From: Streptomyces coelicoflavus
GTDB lineage: Bacteria > Actinomycetota > Actinomycetes > Streptomycetales > Streptomycetaceae
DNA length: 64,000 nt
Direction of reading: 5' to 3'
NCBI RefSeq assembly: GCF_003112555.1
Contig: NZ_BEWB01000002.1
Span: 1 to 64,000 of the forward strand
Shown in pieces: positions 46,454 through 55,691 of the stretch; within the stretch, counting starts at the first letter, position 1, and the number at the start of each line of letters is the position of its first letter. The notes under the pieces are model-generated. The model made no database searches. It was not told where the DNA came from and saw only the letters and a program-made list of their open reading frames with translations. A program made the translations under genes and the position numbers.

Positions 46454-46553
46454 GGTCGGTGTCCTTCGACTGGGTCGACTGTGGATGTGGATGCAGGAGA
46501 TCCGGGGCTGATTCGGCCCTTGTGGGACCGCACCAGCTTTAGCTACCCGAGCC

Positions 46554-47885
46554 TCACTGTGCGTACTCCGTCGGAATGACGGGTTCCCCTCGGGAGAGCT
46601 GGGTGGCGGACAGCGGAAGGTTGGCGCGGGCGGCCGCGTGGCGGTCCCGGACGGCGTCCAGCGGCTCGCGGGCGACGACCTCACCGCCCTTGACCAGCTC
46701 GACCAGGAGCTGCCGGCCGGCGAGATCGTCGGGCACCGGACCGGTGCCGACCACCTCGGCCTCGGCGTACCCCTCGGCGTCCAGGCGCCGGGCGGCCCAC
46801 TTGCGGCCGCCGATCGACGTCTTGCCCCCGCTGGACTTCTTGGCCACCGGCACCAGCGGCGCGCCCTCCTCGCCGGACTCGGCGCGGGCGACCAGCTTGT
46901 AGACCATCGAGGCCGTCGGGTGCCCGGAGCCGGTCACCAGCTGGGTGCCGACGCCGTAGGCGTCCACGGGCGCCGCCGCCAGCGAGGCGATGGCGTACTC
47001 GTCCAGGTCCGAGGTCACGACGATCTTCGTCTCGGTGGCGCCCAGCTCGTCCAGCTGCTGGCGCACCCGGTGGGCGACCAGGAGCAGGTCGCCGGAGTCG
47101 ATGCGCACCGCGCCCAGCCCGGGCCCGGCGATCTCCACGGCCGTACGGACGGCCTCGGCGACGTCGTAGGTGTCCACCAGGAGCGTGGTGCCCGCGCCCA
47201 GGGAGTCCACCTGGGCGCGGAAGGCGTCGCGCTCGTTGTCGTGGAGCAGGGTGAAGGCGTGGGCGGAGGTGCCGACGGTGGGGATGTTGTAGCGGAAGCC
47301 GGCGGCCAGGTCGGAGGTGGTCGCGAAGCCGCCCACGTAGGCCGAGCGGGCGGCGGCGACGGCGGCCAGCTCGTGGGTGCGGCGGGCGCCCATCTCGATC
47401 AGCGGCCGGTCGCCGGCGGCCGACGACATGCGGGAGGCGGCGGCCGCGATCGCCGAGTCGTGGTTGAGGATGGAGAGGATCACCGTCTCGAGCAGCACGC
47501 ACTCGGCGAACGTCCCCTCCACCCGCATGATCGGCGAGCCCGGGAAGTACACCTCGCCCTCGGGGTAGCCCCAGATGTCGCCGTTGAACCGGTACCGGCC
47601 GAGCCAGTCCAGGGTCTCCCCGTCGACGATGTCCTTCTCGCGCAGGAAGCGCAGGACGTCCGCGTCGAAGCGGAAGTTCTCCACCGCGTCCAGCACCCGC
47701 CCGGTGCCCGCCACGACGCCGTAGCGGCGGCCGTCCGGCAGCCGCCGGGTGAAGACCTCGAACACGCTCCGCCGCCCGGCCGTACCGGCCTTCAGGGCGG
47801 CTTGGAGCATGGTCAGCTCGTACTGGTCCGTGAAGAGCGCCGTCGAGGGGACGTCCACCGGCAGCCCAAGGTCCGCTGCGTCCAC
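46554..47885 (-). CDS. pncB: Nicotinate phosphoribosyltransferase
   Basis: Makes nicotinate mononucleotide from nicotinate and PRPP. The 443-residue protein has TALFTDQYELTMLQAAL near the start, EMGARRTHELAAVAAARSAYVGGFATTSD (near 185), TSAHAFTLLHD with the autophosphorylated-type His (near 223), and VRIDSGDLLLVAHRVR and VTSDLDEYAI. I place the start at GTG 47885 because AGGAGA lies six bases before it; an upstream ATG gives 28 more residues without a good site. Divergent from clpS, as in mycobacteria. NAD salvage partner of pncA. Confidence 0.93.
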   Translation of the reverse strand: MDAADLGLPVDVPSTALFTDQYELTMLQAALKAGTAGRRSVFEVFTRRLPDGRRYGVVAGTGRVLDAVENFRFDADVLRFLREKDIVDGETLDWLGRYRFNGDIWGYPEGEVYFPGSPIMRVEGTFAECVLLETVILSILNHDSAIAAAASRMSSAAGDRPLIEMGARRTHELAAVAAARSAYVGGFATTSDLAAGFRYNIPTVGTSAHAFTLLHDNERDAFRAQVDSLGAGTTLLVDTYDVAEAVRTAVEIAGPGLGAVRIDSGDLLLVAHRVRQQLDELGATETKIVVTSDLDEYAIASLAAAPVDAYGVGTQLVTGSGHPTASMVYKLVARAESGEEGAPLVPVAKKSSGGKTSIGGRKWAARRLDAEGYAEAEVVGTGPVPDDLAGRQLLVELVKGGEVVAREPLDAVRDRHAAARANLPLSATQLSRGEPVIPTEYAQ

Positions 47886-48074
47886 GAAACTTCTCCTAGC
47901 CATCACGTGCCGGTTGCCCCCGATGCGGCCGGGGGTCCGGGGGTTGTCCCCCGGTGTAGGCGGCATACGACGGATCGTACCCCCATTTCGTCACTCTGAC
48001 GATTTCAAGTGCCGCCCGGTCCGGTGACGCCCGCCACAGGCCCGTTTGTGCGGGTGCCCCCCTGTGGTGGCAGC

Positions 48075-48392
48075 ATGGGCAGTGTGACGGCAGCCGCACC
48101 CATGGAGATCGAGAAGACCGAGCCGGCGGAGGAGGTCTTCGCCGTACCCGAGCCCGACGTGCCCTGGGTGACGATCGTCCACAACGATCCCGTCAACCTC
48201 ATGAGCTACGTGACGTACGTCTTCCAGTCGTACTTCGGCTACTCGAAGGACAAGGCCACCAAGCTCATGATGGACGTCCACCACAAGGGCCGGGCGGTCG
48301 TCTCCAGCGGCAGCCGGGAGGAGATGGAGCGGGACGTACAGGCCATGCACGGCTACGGTCTGTGGGCCACCCTCCAGCAGGACCGGAAATGA
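48075..48392 (+). CDS. clpS: ClpS adaptor protein
   Basis: A 105-residue adaptor that delivers N-degron substrates to ClpAP/ClpCP. It has the conserved ClpS core [44 protein letters not shown] and [22 protein letters not shown]. An acidic N-terminal arm precedes it. The start is uncertain: ATG 48075, GTG 48084 or ATG 48102; none has a clear ribosome site. It is followed after 53 bases by the DUF2017 gene, a conserved pairing in actinobacteria. Confidence 0.93.
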   Translation: MGSVTAAAPMEIEKTEPAEEVFAVPEPDVPWVTIVHNDPVNLMSYVTYVFQSYFGYSKDKATKLMMDVHHKGRAVVSSGSREEMERDVQAMHGYGLWATLQQDRK

Positions 48393-48445
48393 GCCCGGAA
48401 ACGACCCACGCCCGCCCGCAGGACGGAAGCAGCTGAATCGCCTTC

Positions 48446-49054
48446 ATGCCCGGACAATTCGAACCGCTCCCCGGCGGCGGCGCGGCCGTCGCCCTCGACG
48501 ACGTCGAGATCTCCATCATCCGCTCCCTGGCCGTGCAGCTCCTGGAGCTGATCGGCCCCGGACCGGCCGAGGACGCCTCCGACGACCCGCTCGCCGAACT
48601 GTTCGCCGAGGGCCCGAGCGAGCCGCCCTCCGACCCGGTGCTGCGCCGGCTGTTCCCGGACGCCTACGGCGACCCCGAGGGCGCCCCGCAGGCGCAGGAG
48701 GCCGAGGAGCAGCGGGCGCACTCCGCGGAGTTCCGCCGCTACACCGAGAACGACCTGCGGGCCGGCAAGCGGGACAACGCGCTGGCGGTGGTCCGCACCC
48801 TGGACGCCCTCTCCTCGGCGTCGGCGGGCGAGGAGGGCGCGGTGCTGAAGCTGTCGCCCCAGGAGTCCCAGCAGTGGCTGCGCGCCCTGAACGACCTGCG
48901 CCTCGCGATCGGCTCCCGCCTCGAGATCGCCGACGAGGACGACACCGACCTGCTCTACCGGCTCCCCGACGAGGACCCGCGCAAGCCGATGGTGATGGCG
49001 TACCTGTGGCTCGGCGGGCTCCAGGAGTCGCTCGTCGCGACGCTCATGCCCTGA
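48446..49054 (+). CDS. DUF2017 protein
   Basis: A 202-residue acidic protein of DUF2017: VALDDVEISIIRSLAVQLLELIG at the start, DPVLRRLFPDAYGD (near 75), EFRRYTENDLRAGKRDNALAVVRTL (near 100) and LSPQESQQWLRALNDLRLAIGSRLEI. Function unknown. In many actinobacteria it lies directly after clpS, which suggests a role in the same proteolysis pathway. ATG at 48446 with GGAAGCAGC upstream. A hairpin terminator follows at 49135. Confidence 0.85.
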   Translation: MPGQFEPLPGGGAAVALDDVEISIIRSLAVQLLELIGPGPAEDASDDPLAELFAEGPSEPPSDPVLRRLFPDAYGDPEGAPQAQEAEEQRAHSAEFRRYTENDLRAGKRDNALAVVRTLDALSSASAGEEGAVLKLSPQESQQWLRALNDLRLAIGSRLEIADEDDTDLLYRLPDEDPRKPMVMAYLWLGGLQESLVATLMP

Positions 49055-49134
49055 ACGGACCGTTTCCATGACTCTGCGTGGTCATGTGTCCGCTCAGCGG
49101 AGCCTCAAATCCGGATAACGATCCCGTCAAAGCT

Positions 49135-49161
49135 GCACCCCTTTTTGACGAAAAGGGGTGC
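49135..49161 (+). terminator. Terminator after the DUF2017 gene
   Basis: Arms GCACCCCTTTT (49135-49145) and AAAAGGGGTGC (49151-49161), loop TGACG, followed by GTTTT. A good rho-independent terminator. Confidence 0.88.
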
Positions 49162-49181
49162 GTTTTGTCCGGTTCTCCTTG

Positions 49182-49195
49182 TGTGACACGTCACA
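49182..49195. promoter_or_regulatory. Palindrome upstream of the amino-acid permease
   Basis: TGTGAC-AC-GTCACA, six-base arms, 220 bases before the permease start. It could be an operator for a GntR- or Crp-type regulator. The rest of the 253 bases from 49162 to 49414 holds the promoter region and no gene. Confidence 0.4.
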
Positions 49196-49414
49196 ATCCA
49201 CCCCTGTGATCAGCGTCGCGGTCATGGTAAATCTTCACGACCGCCCGGCGAACACCACCCGAATGTTCGGCCGGGTGCGCCACCGAGCCGGCAGACCGCC
49301 GGCCAGGCACCGAGCGGGATGTGAGGCCCGCTCAGCTCCATCATCCGGGGGGATCGAGACCCGATCCGAGGCCGAGTCGAGGCCCGGATCGGCATGGAGA
49401 AAGGCGCACCACAC

Positions 49415-50842
49415 ATGACCTCTGCGCAGGTCGACACGGACAAGGCCCCCGAAGAGGGCTACGAGCGCGGGCTCAACAGCCGCCAGGTCCAGATGATCGC
49501 GATCGGCGGCGCCATCGGCGTCGGTCTCTTCCTGGGCGCCGGGGCCAACATCGCCAAGGCCGGCCCCAGCATCATCCTCATGTACGCCCTCGCGGGCGTG
49601 ATCATCTTCTTCATCATGCGGGCGCTCGGCGAGCTGCTCCTCTACCGACCCGTCTCCGGTTCCTTCGCCGAGTACTCGCGCGAGTTCCTCGGCCCCTTCT
49701 TCGGCTACTTCACCGGCTGGACGTACTGGCTGATGTGGGTGGTCACCGGCATGGCGGAGCTCACCGCCGCCGCCATCTACATCCACTACTGGTTCCCGGA
49801 CATCCCGCAATGGGTCTCGGCCCTGGTCTTCCTGGTCCTGCTGTTCGTGGCCAACCTGATCTCGGTGAAGCTGTTCGGCGAGATCGAGTTCTGGTTCTCG
49901 ATGGTCAAGGTCACCGCCATCATCGGCATGATCGTGATCGGCGTCGGCGTCCTCACCCTCGGCTTCAGCCAGGCCGGCGACACCGCCGCCGTCTCCAACC
50001 TGTGGGAGTTCGACGGCTTCTTCCCCAAGGGCATCGGCTCGTCCCTGATGACCCTCCAGGGCGTCATGTTCGCCTACCTCGCCGTCGAGCTGGTCGGCGT
50101 CACCGCCGGTGAGTCCGAGAACCCGGAGAAGACCCTCCCCAAGGCGATCAACACCCTGCCCTGGCGCATCGCCCTCTTCTACGTCGGCGCCCTCACCGTC
50201 ATCCTGGCGGTGGTCAAGTGGACCGAGTTCGCCGAGGGCGTCAGCCCCTTCGTGGAGGCCTTCACCGTCATCGGCATCCCGGCCGGCGCGGGCATCGTCA
50301 ACTTCGTCGTGCTCACCGCCGCCCTGTCCTCCTGCAACTCCGGCATGTACTCCACGGGACGCATGCTGCGCACCCTCGCGGACAACGGCGAGGCCCCCAG
50401 GGTCTTCAACAAGCTGTCCTCGACCAAGACCCCGGCCATCGGCATCGCCGTCTCCGTCGTCTTCATGGCCATCGGCGTGGTCCTGAACTACCTCGTCCCG
50501 GAGAAGGCCTTCGGCTACGTCACCTCCGTCGCCACCGCCGCCGGCATCTGGACCTGGCTGATGATCCTGATCAGCCACGTGCTGTACCGCCGCAAGGTCG
50601 TCGCGGGCCGCCTGCCCGCCTCCTCCTTCCCGGCGCCCGGCGGCTCGGTCTGCTCCTACATCGCGATCGCCTTCCTGCTCTTCGTCACCTGCCTGATCGC
50701 CTACGACGCCGACGCCCGCGTCTGCCTGTACGTGATGGCCGGCTGGGCCGCCGCCCTCGGCATCGGCTGGTTCGTGCTCAGGAGCCGCAACCCGCAGATC
50801 ACCGAGCGGCCCGGCGAGCCGGAGTTCGAGAAGATCGGCTGA
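49415..50842 (+). CDS. Amino-acid permease (APC superfamily, GABA/Asn permease type)
   Basis: A 475-residue transporter with 12 predicted helices. The first helix motif is QMIAIGGAIGVGLFLGAGANI (near 25). The amino-acid permease family block is FAEYSREFLGPFFGYFTGW, and SCNSGMYSTGRMLRTLADNGEAP (near 305) is diagnostic of the GabP/AnsP/CycA subgroup. Likely substrate is GABA, asparagine or a similar amino acid; not resolvable further. ATG 49415 is preferred over 49394 on the position of GAGAAAGG. A 16-bp terminator follows. It interrupts the otherwise conserved clpS to mec segment. Confidence 0.9.
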   Translation: MTSAQVDTDKAPEEGYERGLNSRQVQMIAIGGAIGVGLFLGAGANIAKAGPSIILMYALAGVIIFFIMRALGELLLYRPVSGSFAEYSREFLGPFFGYFTGWTYWLMWVVTGMAELTAAAIYIHYWFPDIPQWVSALVFLVLLFVANLISVKLFGEIEFWFSMVKVTAIIGMIVIGVGVLTLGFSQAGDTAAVSNLWEFDGFFPKGIGSSLMTLQGVMFAYLAVELVGVTAGESENPEKTLPKAINTLPWRIALFYVGALTVILAVVKWTEFAEGVSPFVEAFTVIGIPAGAGIVNFVVLTAALSSCNSGMYSTGRMLRTLADNGEAPRVFNKLSSTKTPAIGIAVSVVFMAIGVVLNYLVPEKAFGYVTSVATAAGIWTWLMILISHVLYRRKVVAGRLPASSFPAPGGSVCSYIAIAFLLFVTCLIAYDADARVCLYVMAGWAAALGIGWFVLRSRNPQITERPGEPEFEKIG

Positions 50843-50951
50843 CGGACTCACCGACCGCCCCTGACCAGCGCCTTCGCGCGCACTCCAGGACATCCGGCCG
50901 CCGGGGACGCTCGTGGTGTCCCCACGGCCACCGCTCAGGGTGTCCGGCATA

Positions 50952-50990
50952 CGGGCTCCTCCGTACCACCCACCGGTACGGAGGAGCCCG
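50952..50990 (+). terminator. Terminator after the amino-acid permease
   Basis: Perfect 16-base arms CGGGCTCCTCCGTACC (50952-50967) and complement (50975-50990), seven-base loop. Confidence 0.88.
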
Positions 50991-51008
50991 TCTGCTTATC
51001 CTGGCCGC

Positions 51009-51431
51009 ATGCTGACCATCACACAGGCCCTGTACGACCAGATCGTCGCCCACGCGCGCGCCGACCACCCCGACGAGGCGTGCGGCGTGGTGGCCGGTCC
51101 CGTCGGCGAGGGCCGCCCCGAGCGGTTCATCCCCATGCTCAACGCCGCCCGCTCGCCCACCTTCTACGAGTTCGACTCGCAGGACCTCCTGAAGCTCTAC
51201 CGCGAGATGGACGACCGCGACGAGGAGCCGGTGGTCATCTACCACTCCCACACCGCCACCGAGGCCCACCCCTCCCGCACCGACATCACCTACGCCAACG
51301 AACCCGGCGCCCACTACGTCCTCGTCTCCACCGCGGACACCGACGGCGCGGGCGAGTTCCAGTTCCGCTCGTTCCGCATCCTGGAAGGCGAGGTCACGGA
51401 GGAGGAGGTCAAGGTCGTCGAGGCGTACTGA
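51009..51431 (+). CDS. mec: JAMM/Mov34 metallopeptidase (CysO-cysteine peptidase)
   Basis: A 140-residue zinc peptidase of the JAMM family. The motif is complete: Glu in PDEACGVV, His-Ser-His in VIYHSHTATEAHPSRTDI with the following Ser and Asp. The mycobacterial homologue Mec+ releases cysteine from the CysO-Cys adduct. It stands directly before cysO and cysM, as in mycobacteria. Here CysO ends in GGMA, so this enzyme may also trim the last two residues. ATG 51009; no strong ribosome site, and it starts 19 bases after the preceding hairpin, so it may be translated from a short leader. Confidence 0.9.
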   Translation: MLTITQALYDQIVAHARADHPDEACGVVAGPVGEGRPERFIPMLNAARSPTFYEFDSQDLLKLYREMDDRDEEPVVIYHSHTATEAHPSRTDITYANEPGAHYVLVSTADTDGAGEFQFRSFRILEGEVTEEEVKVVEAY

Positions 51432-51498
51432 TCTCGCTCACCGGACGGAAAGGGTCCATCAGGTGAGATCACACTCCGGAAGCCGGACCGGGAATCGA

Positions 51499-51504
51499 TA
51501 CGAT
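51499..51504 (+). promoter_or_regulatory. -10 element of the cysteine leader peptide
   Basis: TACGAT with six bases GAGCCC before the ATG at 51511. If this is the -10, transcription starts at or next to the A of the ATG, giving a leaderless message. No clear -35 is seen. Confidence 0.5.
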
Positions 51505-51510
51505 GAGCCC

Positions 51511-51606
51511 ATGGTTCTTCTCGACGTGAGTGAAAAGGCGCCGGGCACGCTGCTCGTGGCGCGGCTGCACGTCGACCTGTGCAGGCTGAAAAGCGCCATC
51601 TGTTGA
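51511..51606 (+). CDS. Cysteine-containing leader peptide
   Basis: A 31-residue open frame with the C-terminal sequence RLHVDLCRLKSAIC. This is the signature of a conserved family of short Streptomyces leader peptides found before sulfur-assimilation and cysteine genes. Cys codons lie at positions 24 and 31, the second next to the stop. A tract of GC-rich inverted repeats (51612-51680) lies between it and cysO. Translation stalling at Cys codons during cysteine shortage would change the RNA fold and raise cysO-cysM expression, as described for leaderless cysteine uORFs in mycobacteria. A shorter start (GTG 51556) is possible. Confidence 0.7.
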   Translation: MVLLDVSEKAPGTLLVARLHVDLCRLKSAIC

Positions 51607-51705
51607 TCTTCGCCGCCGCCGTACGGCCGTGAGCCGCGGCGTGCAGACGTGTGCCGCCGCGCGCCCTACGAACCCACGACAAACTTCCGACAGGAGCACT
51701 CAGCC

Positions 51706-51993
51706 ATGGCCATCGAGGTCCGCATCCCCACCATCCTCCGCCAGTACACCGACGGCCAGAAGGCGGTGGAGGGCAACGGGGACACCCTCGCCAAGCTCTT
51801 CGCCGACCTCGAGACCCGGCACACGGGCATTCAGGACCGACTCATCGACAAGGCGAACGGCGAGCAGCTCCGCCGCTTCGTCAACGTCTACCTGAACGAC
51901 GAGGACGTCCGCTTCCTGGACGGCATCGAGACCAAGCTGTCCGACGGCGACAGCATCACGATCCTGCCGGCCGTCGCCGGCGGCATGGCCTGA
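51706..51993 (+). CDS. cysO: CysO, ThiS/MoaD-like sulfur carrier
   Basis: A 95-residue ubiquitin-fold sulfur carrier: MAIEVRIPTILRQYTDGQKAVEG, LRRFVNVYLNDEDVRFLDGIETKL and the tail DGDSITILPAVAGGMA. In the CysO pathway the C-terminal Gly-Gly is thiocarboxylated and donates sulfur to O-phosphoserine. This copy has Met-Ala after the GG, so it must be processed first; mycobacterial CysO ends in GG. GACAGGAGC precedes the ATG. It is followed six bases later by cysM. Confidence 0.93.
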   Translation: MAIEVRIPTILRQYTDGQKAVEGNGDTLAKLFADLETRHTGIQDRLIDKANGEQLRRFVNVYLNDEDVRFLDGIETKLSDGDSITILPAVAGGMA

Positions 51994-52950
<957 letters not shown>

Positions 52951-53013
52951 CGGCTCCTCCCGCACAGCGGCCGCCCGCACCACCGCCCCGTGACGTACGC
53001 GTCGCGGGGCGCG

Positions 53014-53169
53014 TCAGTTCTCGGGCCCTCCGCCGGACCCGCCCCGCCCGTCCGGGGGCCGCCGCCCCCGGCCACGAGGCCGCCGCCCCCGGCCCCAGCC
53101 GTCGACGACCGTGGCGACGAGCGCGAGCAGGACCACCGCCGCGAAGACGAGCCACCAGGACGTGTTCAT
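53014..53169 (-). CDS. Small single-helix membrane protein
   Basis: A 51-residue peptide with one membrane helix (SWWLVFAAVVLLALVATVV) and a long Arg/Gly/Pro-rich cytoplasmic tail. The ribosome site is weak. It lies between cysM and the MBL gene on the other strand. It could be a real small protein or a non-coding frame; similar short anchor-plus-basic-tail proteins are frequent in Streptomyces. Confidence 0.45.
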   Translation of the reverse strand: MNTSWWLVFAAVVLLALVATVVDGWGRGRRPRGRGRRPPDGRGGSGGGPEN

Positions 53170-53373
53170 ACCGACGACCGTACCGGCGCACACCACCGCC
53201 GCGCGCCCCCTCCACCACCCCGCGCGCCCCACTTCCAGCCGAACCGGTGATCCCGCAGGTGAGTTCGCCCACAACGGCCCCTGGCGGAGGAGCGACCACA
53301 GGTTTTGCGCCTTACGCTCGACAAACCGCACGACCCCCGTCTCTCCACACGCGCCAGCGGAGGTTTCTGCTTC

Positions 53374-54126
53374 ATGAAGCTCACCGTCGTCGGCTGCTCG
53401 GGGTCGTTCCCGTCCGCGGAATCGGCCTGCTCGAGCTACCTCGTCGAGGCCGACGGCTTCCGGCTGCTCCTCGACATGGGCAACGGCGCCCTCGGCGAGC
53501 TGCAGCGCCACTGCGGTCTCTACGACCTCGACGCGATCTTCCTCAGCCATCTGCACGCCGACCACTGCATCGACATGTGCGCCTACTTCGTGGCGCGCTA
53601 CTACCGGCACGACGGCGGCCGCTGCGCGCCGCTCCCGGTCTACGGACCCGAGGGCACCGAGCACCGGCTCACCACCGCCTACGCCGACACCCCCTCCGCC
53701 TCCTCCATGAGCGAGGTGTTCGACTTCCACACGGTCAAGCCGTCCACCTTCGAGGTCGGCCCGTTCACCGTGCACACCGAGCGCGTCGCCCACCCCGTGG
53801 AGGCGTACGCCATCCGCGTCGAGCACGGCGGCCGCTCGCTGACGTACTCCGGCGACACGGGAGTCACCCCCGTGCTGGACGAACTCGCCCGCGACACCGA
53901 CCTGTTCCTGTGCGAGGCCGCCTTCACGCACGGCAAGGAGGACATCCCCGACCTGCACCTCAACGGACGCGAGGCGGGCGAGAGCGCCGCCCGCGCCGGC
54001 GCCCGGCGCCTGGTGCTCACCCACATCCCCCCGTGGACCGACCCCGAGATCAACCGCGCCGACGCGCGCGAGGTCTACGACGGGCCCGTGGACGTCGCCG
54101 CGGCGGGCGCGGTGTACGAGATCTGA
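53374..54126 (+). CDS. MBL-fold phosphodiesterase, Rv1339-like
   Basis: A 250-residue metallo-beta-lactamase-fold protein: MKLTVVGCSGSFPSAESACSSYL, the metal motif LSHLHADHCIDM (near 60), then the later His and Asp ligands in HPVEAYAIRVEHGG, SGDTGVTPVLDEL and VLTHIPPWTDP. By gene order (after mec-cysO-cysM, before rph) it is the orthologue of mycobacterial Rv1339, which has been described as an atypical cyclic-AMP phosphodiesterase. That activity is therefore a reasonable inference. CGGAGG at 53359-53364 supports the ATG. A terminator follows. Confidence 0.82.
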   Translation: MKLTVVGCSGSFPSAESACSSYLVEADGFRLLLDMGNGALGELQRHCGLYDLDAIFLSHLHADHCIDMCAYFVARYYRHDGGRCAPLPVYGPEGTEHRLTTAYADTPSASSMSEVFDFHTVKPSTFEVGPFTVHTERVAHPVEAYAIRVEHGGRSLTYSGDTGVTPVLDELARDTDLFLCEAAFTHGKEDIPDLHLNGREAGESAARAGARRLVLTHIPPWTDPEINRADAREVYDGPVDVAAAGAVYEI

Positions 54127-54138
54127 GCGGGCGACGGA

Positions 54139-54171
54139 AAGGCCCCGGAACCTTCGCGGTTCCGGGGCCTT
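54139..54171. terminator. Terminator between MBL gene and nagE2
   Basis: Arms AAGGCCCCGGAACC (54139-54152) and complement (54158-54171), loop TTCGC, between convergent genes. Confidence 0.9.
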
Positions 54172-54213
54172 CCCCATGCCGTACGCCGTGCGGTCCCGCC
54201 GTACGGCGAGGGC

Positions 54214-55464
54214 TCACGCCTTGGTGAGGTCCTCGACCTCCTCCTCGGGCTCGCGGCCCGGGGTCTTCAGGTTGAACTTGACGATCGCGAAGCGGAACGT
54301 CACGTAGTAGATCGCCGCGAAGACCAGACCGATCGGGATGATCAGCCACGGCTTGGTGGCGAGGTGCCAGTTCAGGGCGTAGTCGATGGCACCCGCCGAG
54401 AAGTTGAACCCGGCGTGCACACCCAGGCCCCACGTCACCGCCATCGAGACGGCGGTCAGCACCGCGTGCAGCACGTACAGGACCGGCGCGATGAACATGA
54501 ACGAGAACTCGATCGGCTCGGTCACACCGGTGACGAACGAGGTCAGCGCGAGCGAGACCATCATGCCGAGGACGGCCTTGCGGCGCTCGGGGCGGGCGGT
54601 GTGCGCCATCGCCAGCGCGGCGGCCGGCAGACCGAACATCATGATCGGGAAGAAGCCCGACTGGAAGATACCGGCGGACGGGTCACCGGCCAGGAAGCGC
54701 GTGATGTCGCCGTGCACGACGTCACCGGCGGAGTTGGTGAAGTCACCCAGCTGGAACCAGGCCACCGTGTTCACGAACTGGTGCATGCCGACCGGGATCA
54801 GCGCACGGTTCACACCGCCGAAGAGGGCCGCACCGCCGGAGCCGAGACCGGTCATCCACTCGCCGAAGTTGGAGATGCCGGTGCCGATGGGCTCCCAGAC
54901 CAGGCCGAAGAAGACACCCACCACGATGCCGACGAACGCCATGATGATCGGCACCAGGCGACGGCCGTTGAAGAAGCCGAGCCAGTCCACCAGCTTGGTC
55001 CGGTGGAACCGCTGCCACAGCACGGCGGCGAGCAGACCCATGATGATGCCGCCGAGCACACCCGGGTCGTTGTACGTCGCTGCGACGTCCTCGCCCTTCT
55101 GGACCACCGCCTCGGTGACCGGGAAGGCCTCGAGCACCTTGCTGTAGACGAGGAAGCCGACCACCGCGGCCAGCGCGGTCGAACCGTCCGCCTTCTTGGC
55201 GAAGCCGATGGCCACGCCTATGCAGAACAGGATCGGCAGCGAGCCGGTGAGGGCACCGCCCGCGTTGTTGAAGACGGCGGCGACCTTGTCCCAGCCGAGA
55301 CCGTCCTTGCCGAAGATGTCGTCCTGGCCGAGCCGGACCATGATGCCCGCCGCCGGCAGCACGGCGATCGGGAGCTGCAGGCTGCGTCCTACCTTCTGCA
55401 GCCCCTGGAAAAGACCGGATCCCCGCTTCTTTGCGGGGGCCGCCTTGTCGGTGGCGGTACTCAT
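54214..55464 (-). CDS. nagE2: GlcNAc PTS permease EIIC, NagE2 type
   Basis: A 416-residue membrane subunit of the phosphotransferase system for N-acetylglucosamine, with about ten hydrophobic segments. Seen are LQLPIAVLPAAGIMVRLGQ near the start, FCIGVAIGFAKKADGSTALAAVVGF (near 75), WQRFHRTKLVDWLGFFNGRRLVPI and FVTGVTEPIEFSFMF (near 300). The soluble tail ends in REPEEEVEDLTKA. In S. coelicolor NagE2 is the main GlcNAc importer, working with NagF and general PTS proteins. GGAGGAAGC precedes the ATG. Two dre sites lie in its leader. Confidence 0.93.
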   Translation of the reverse strand: MSTATDKAAPAKKRGSGLFQGLQKVGRSLQLPIAVLPAAGIMVRLGQDDIFGKDGLGWDKVAAVFNNAGGALTGSLPILFCIGVAIGFAKKADGSTALAAVVGFLVYSKVLEAFPVTEAVVQKGEDVAATYNDPGVLGGIIMGLLAAVLWQRFHRTKLVDWLGFFNGRRLVPIIMAFVGIVVGVFFGLVWEPIGTGISNFGEWMTGLGSGGAALFGGVNRALIPVGMHQFVNTVAWFQLGDFTNSAGDVVHGDITRFLAGDPSAGIFQSGFFPIMMFGLPAAALAMAHTARPERRKAVLGMMVSLALTSFVTGVTEPIEFSFMFIAPVLYVLHAVLTAVSMAVTWGLGVHAGFNFSAGAIDYALNWHLATKPWLIIPIGLVFAAIYYVTFRFAIVKFNLKTPGREPEEEVEDLTKA

Positions 55465-55480
55465 GCTTCCTCCATCGGGT

Positions 55481-55513
55481 GGTGGTCTACACCACTCAGT
55501 GGTGTAGACCTGT
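55481..55513. promoter_or_regulatory. Two dre operators before nagE2
   Basis: GGTGGTCTACACCACT at 55481-55496 and AGTGGTGTAGACCTGT at 55498-55513 each match the DasR consensus at 13 of 16 positions. They are adjacent, 17-49 bases before the nagE2 start. Two DasR dimers could bind side by side. Confidence 0.85.
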
Positions 55514-55617
55514 TGTAGCACGATGAAGGCCGCGTAAGGAACCCGTGATTCCGCGACCGGAGCGCTACGCGCAGTACGTGGCCAAGTCCCCTGATCACAG
55601 GCGCGCGAGGGCGCGGA

Positions 55618-55650
55618 GAAGGCCCCCGGACCGACGGTCCGGGGGCCTTC
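55618..55650 (-). terminator. Terminator between nagE1 and nagE2
   Basis: Arms GAAGGCCCCCGGACC (55618-55632) and complement (55636-55650), three-base loop. It separates the transcripts of the two paralogues. Confidence 0.88.
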
Positions 55651-55691
55651 GCGAGACCACCCTCAAAGGGTACGTGAGGTCGACAAGAGGT

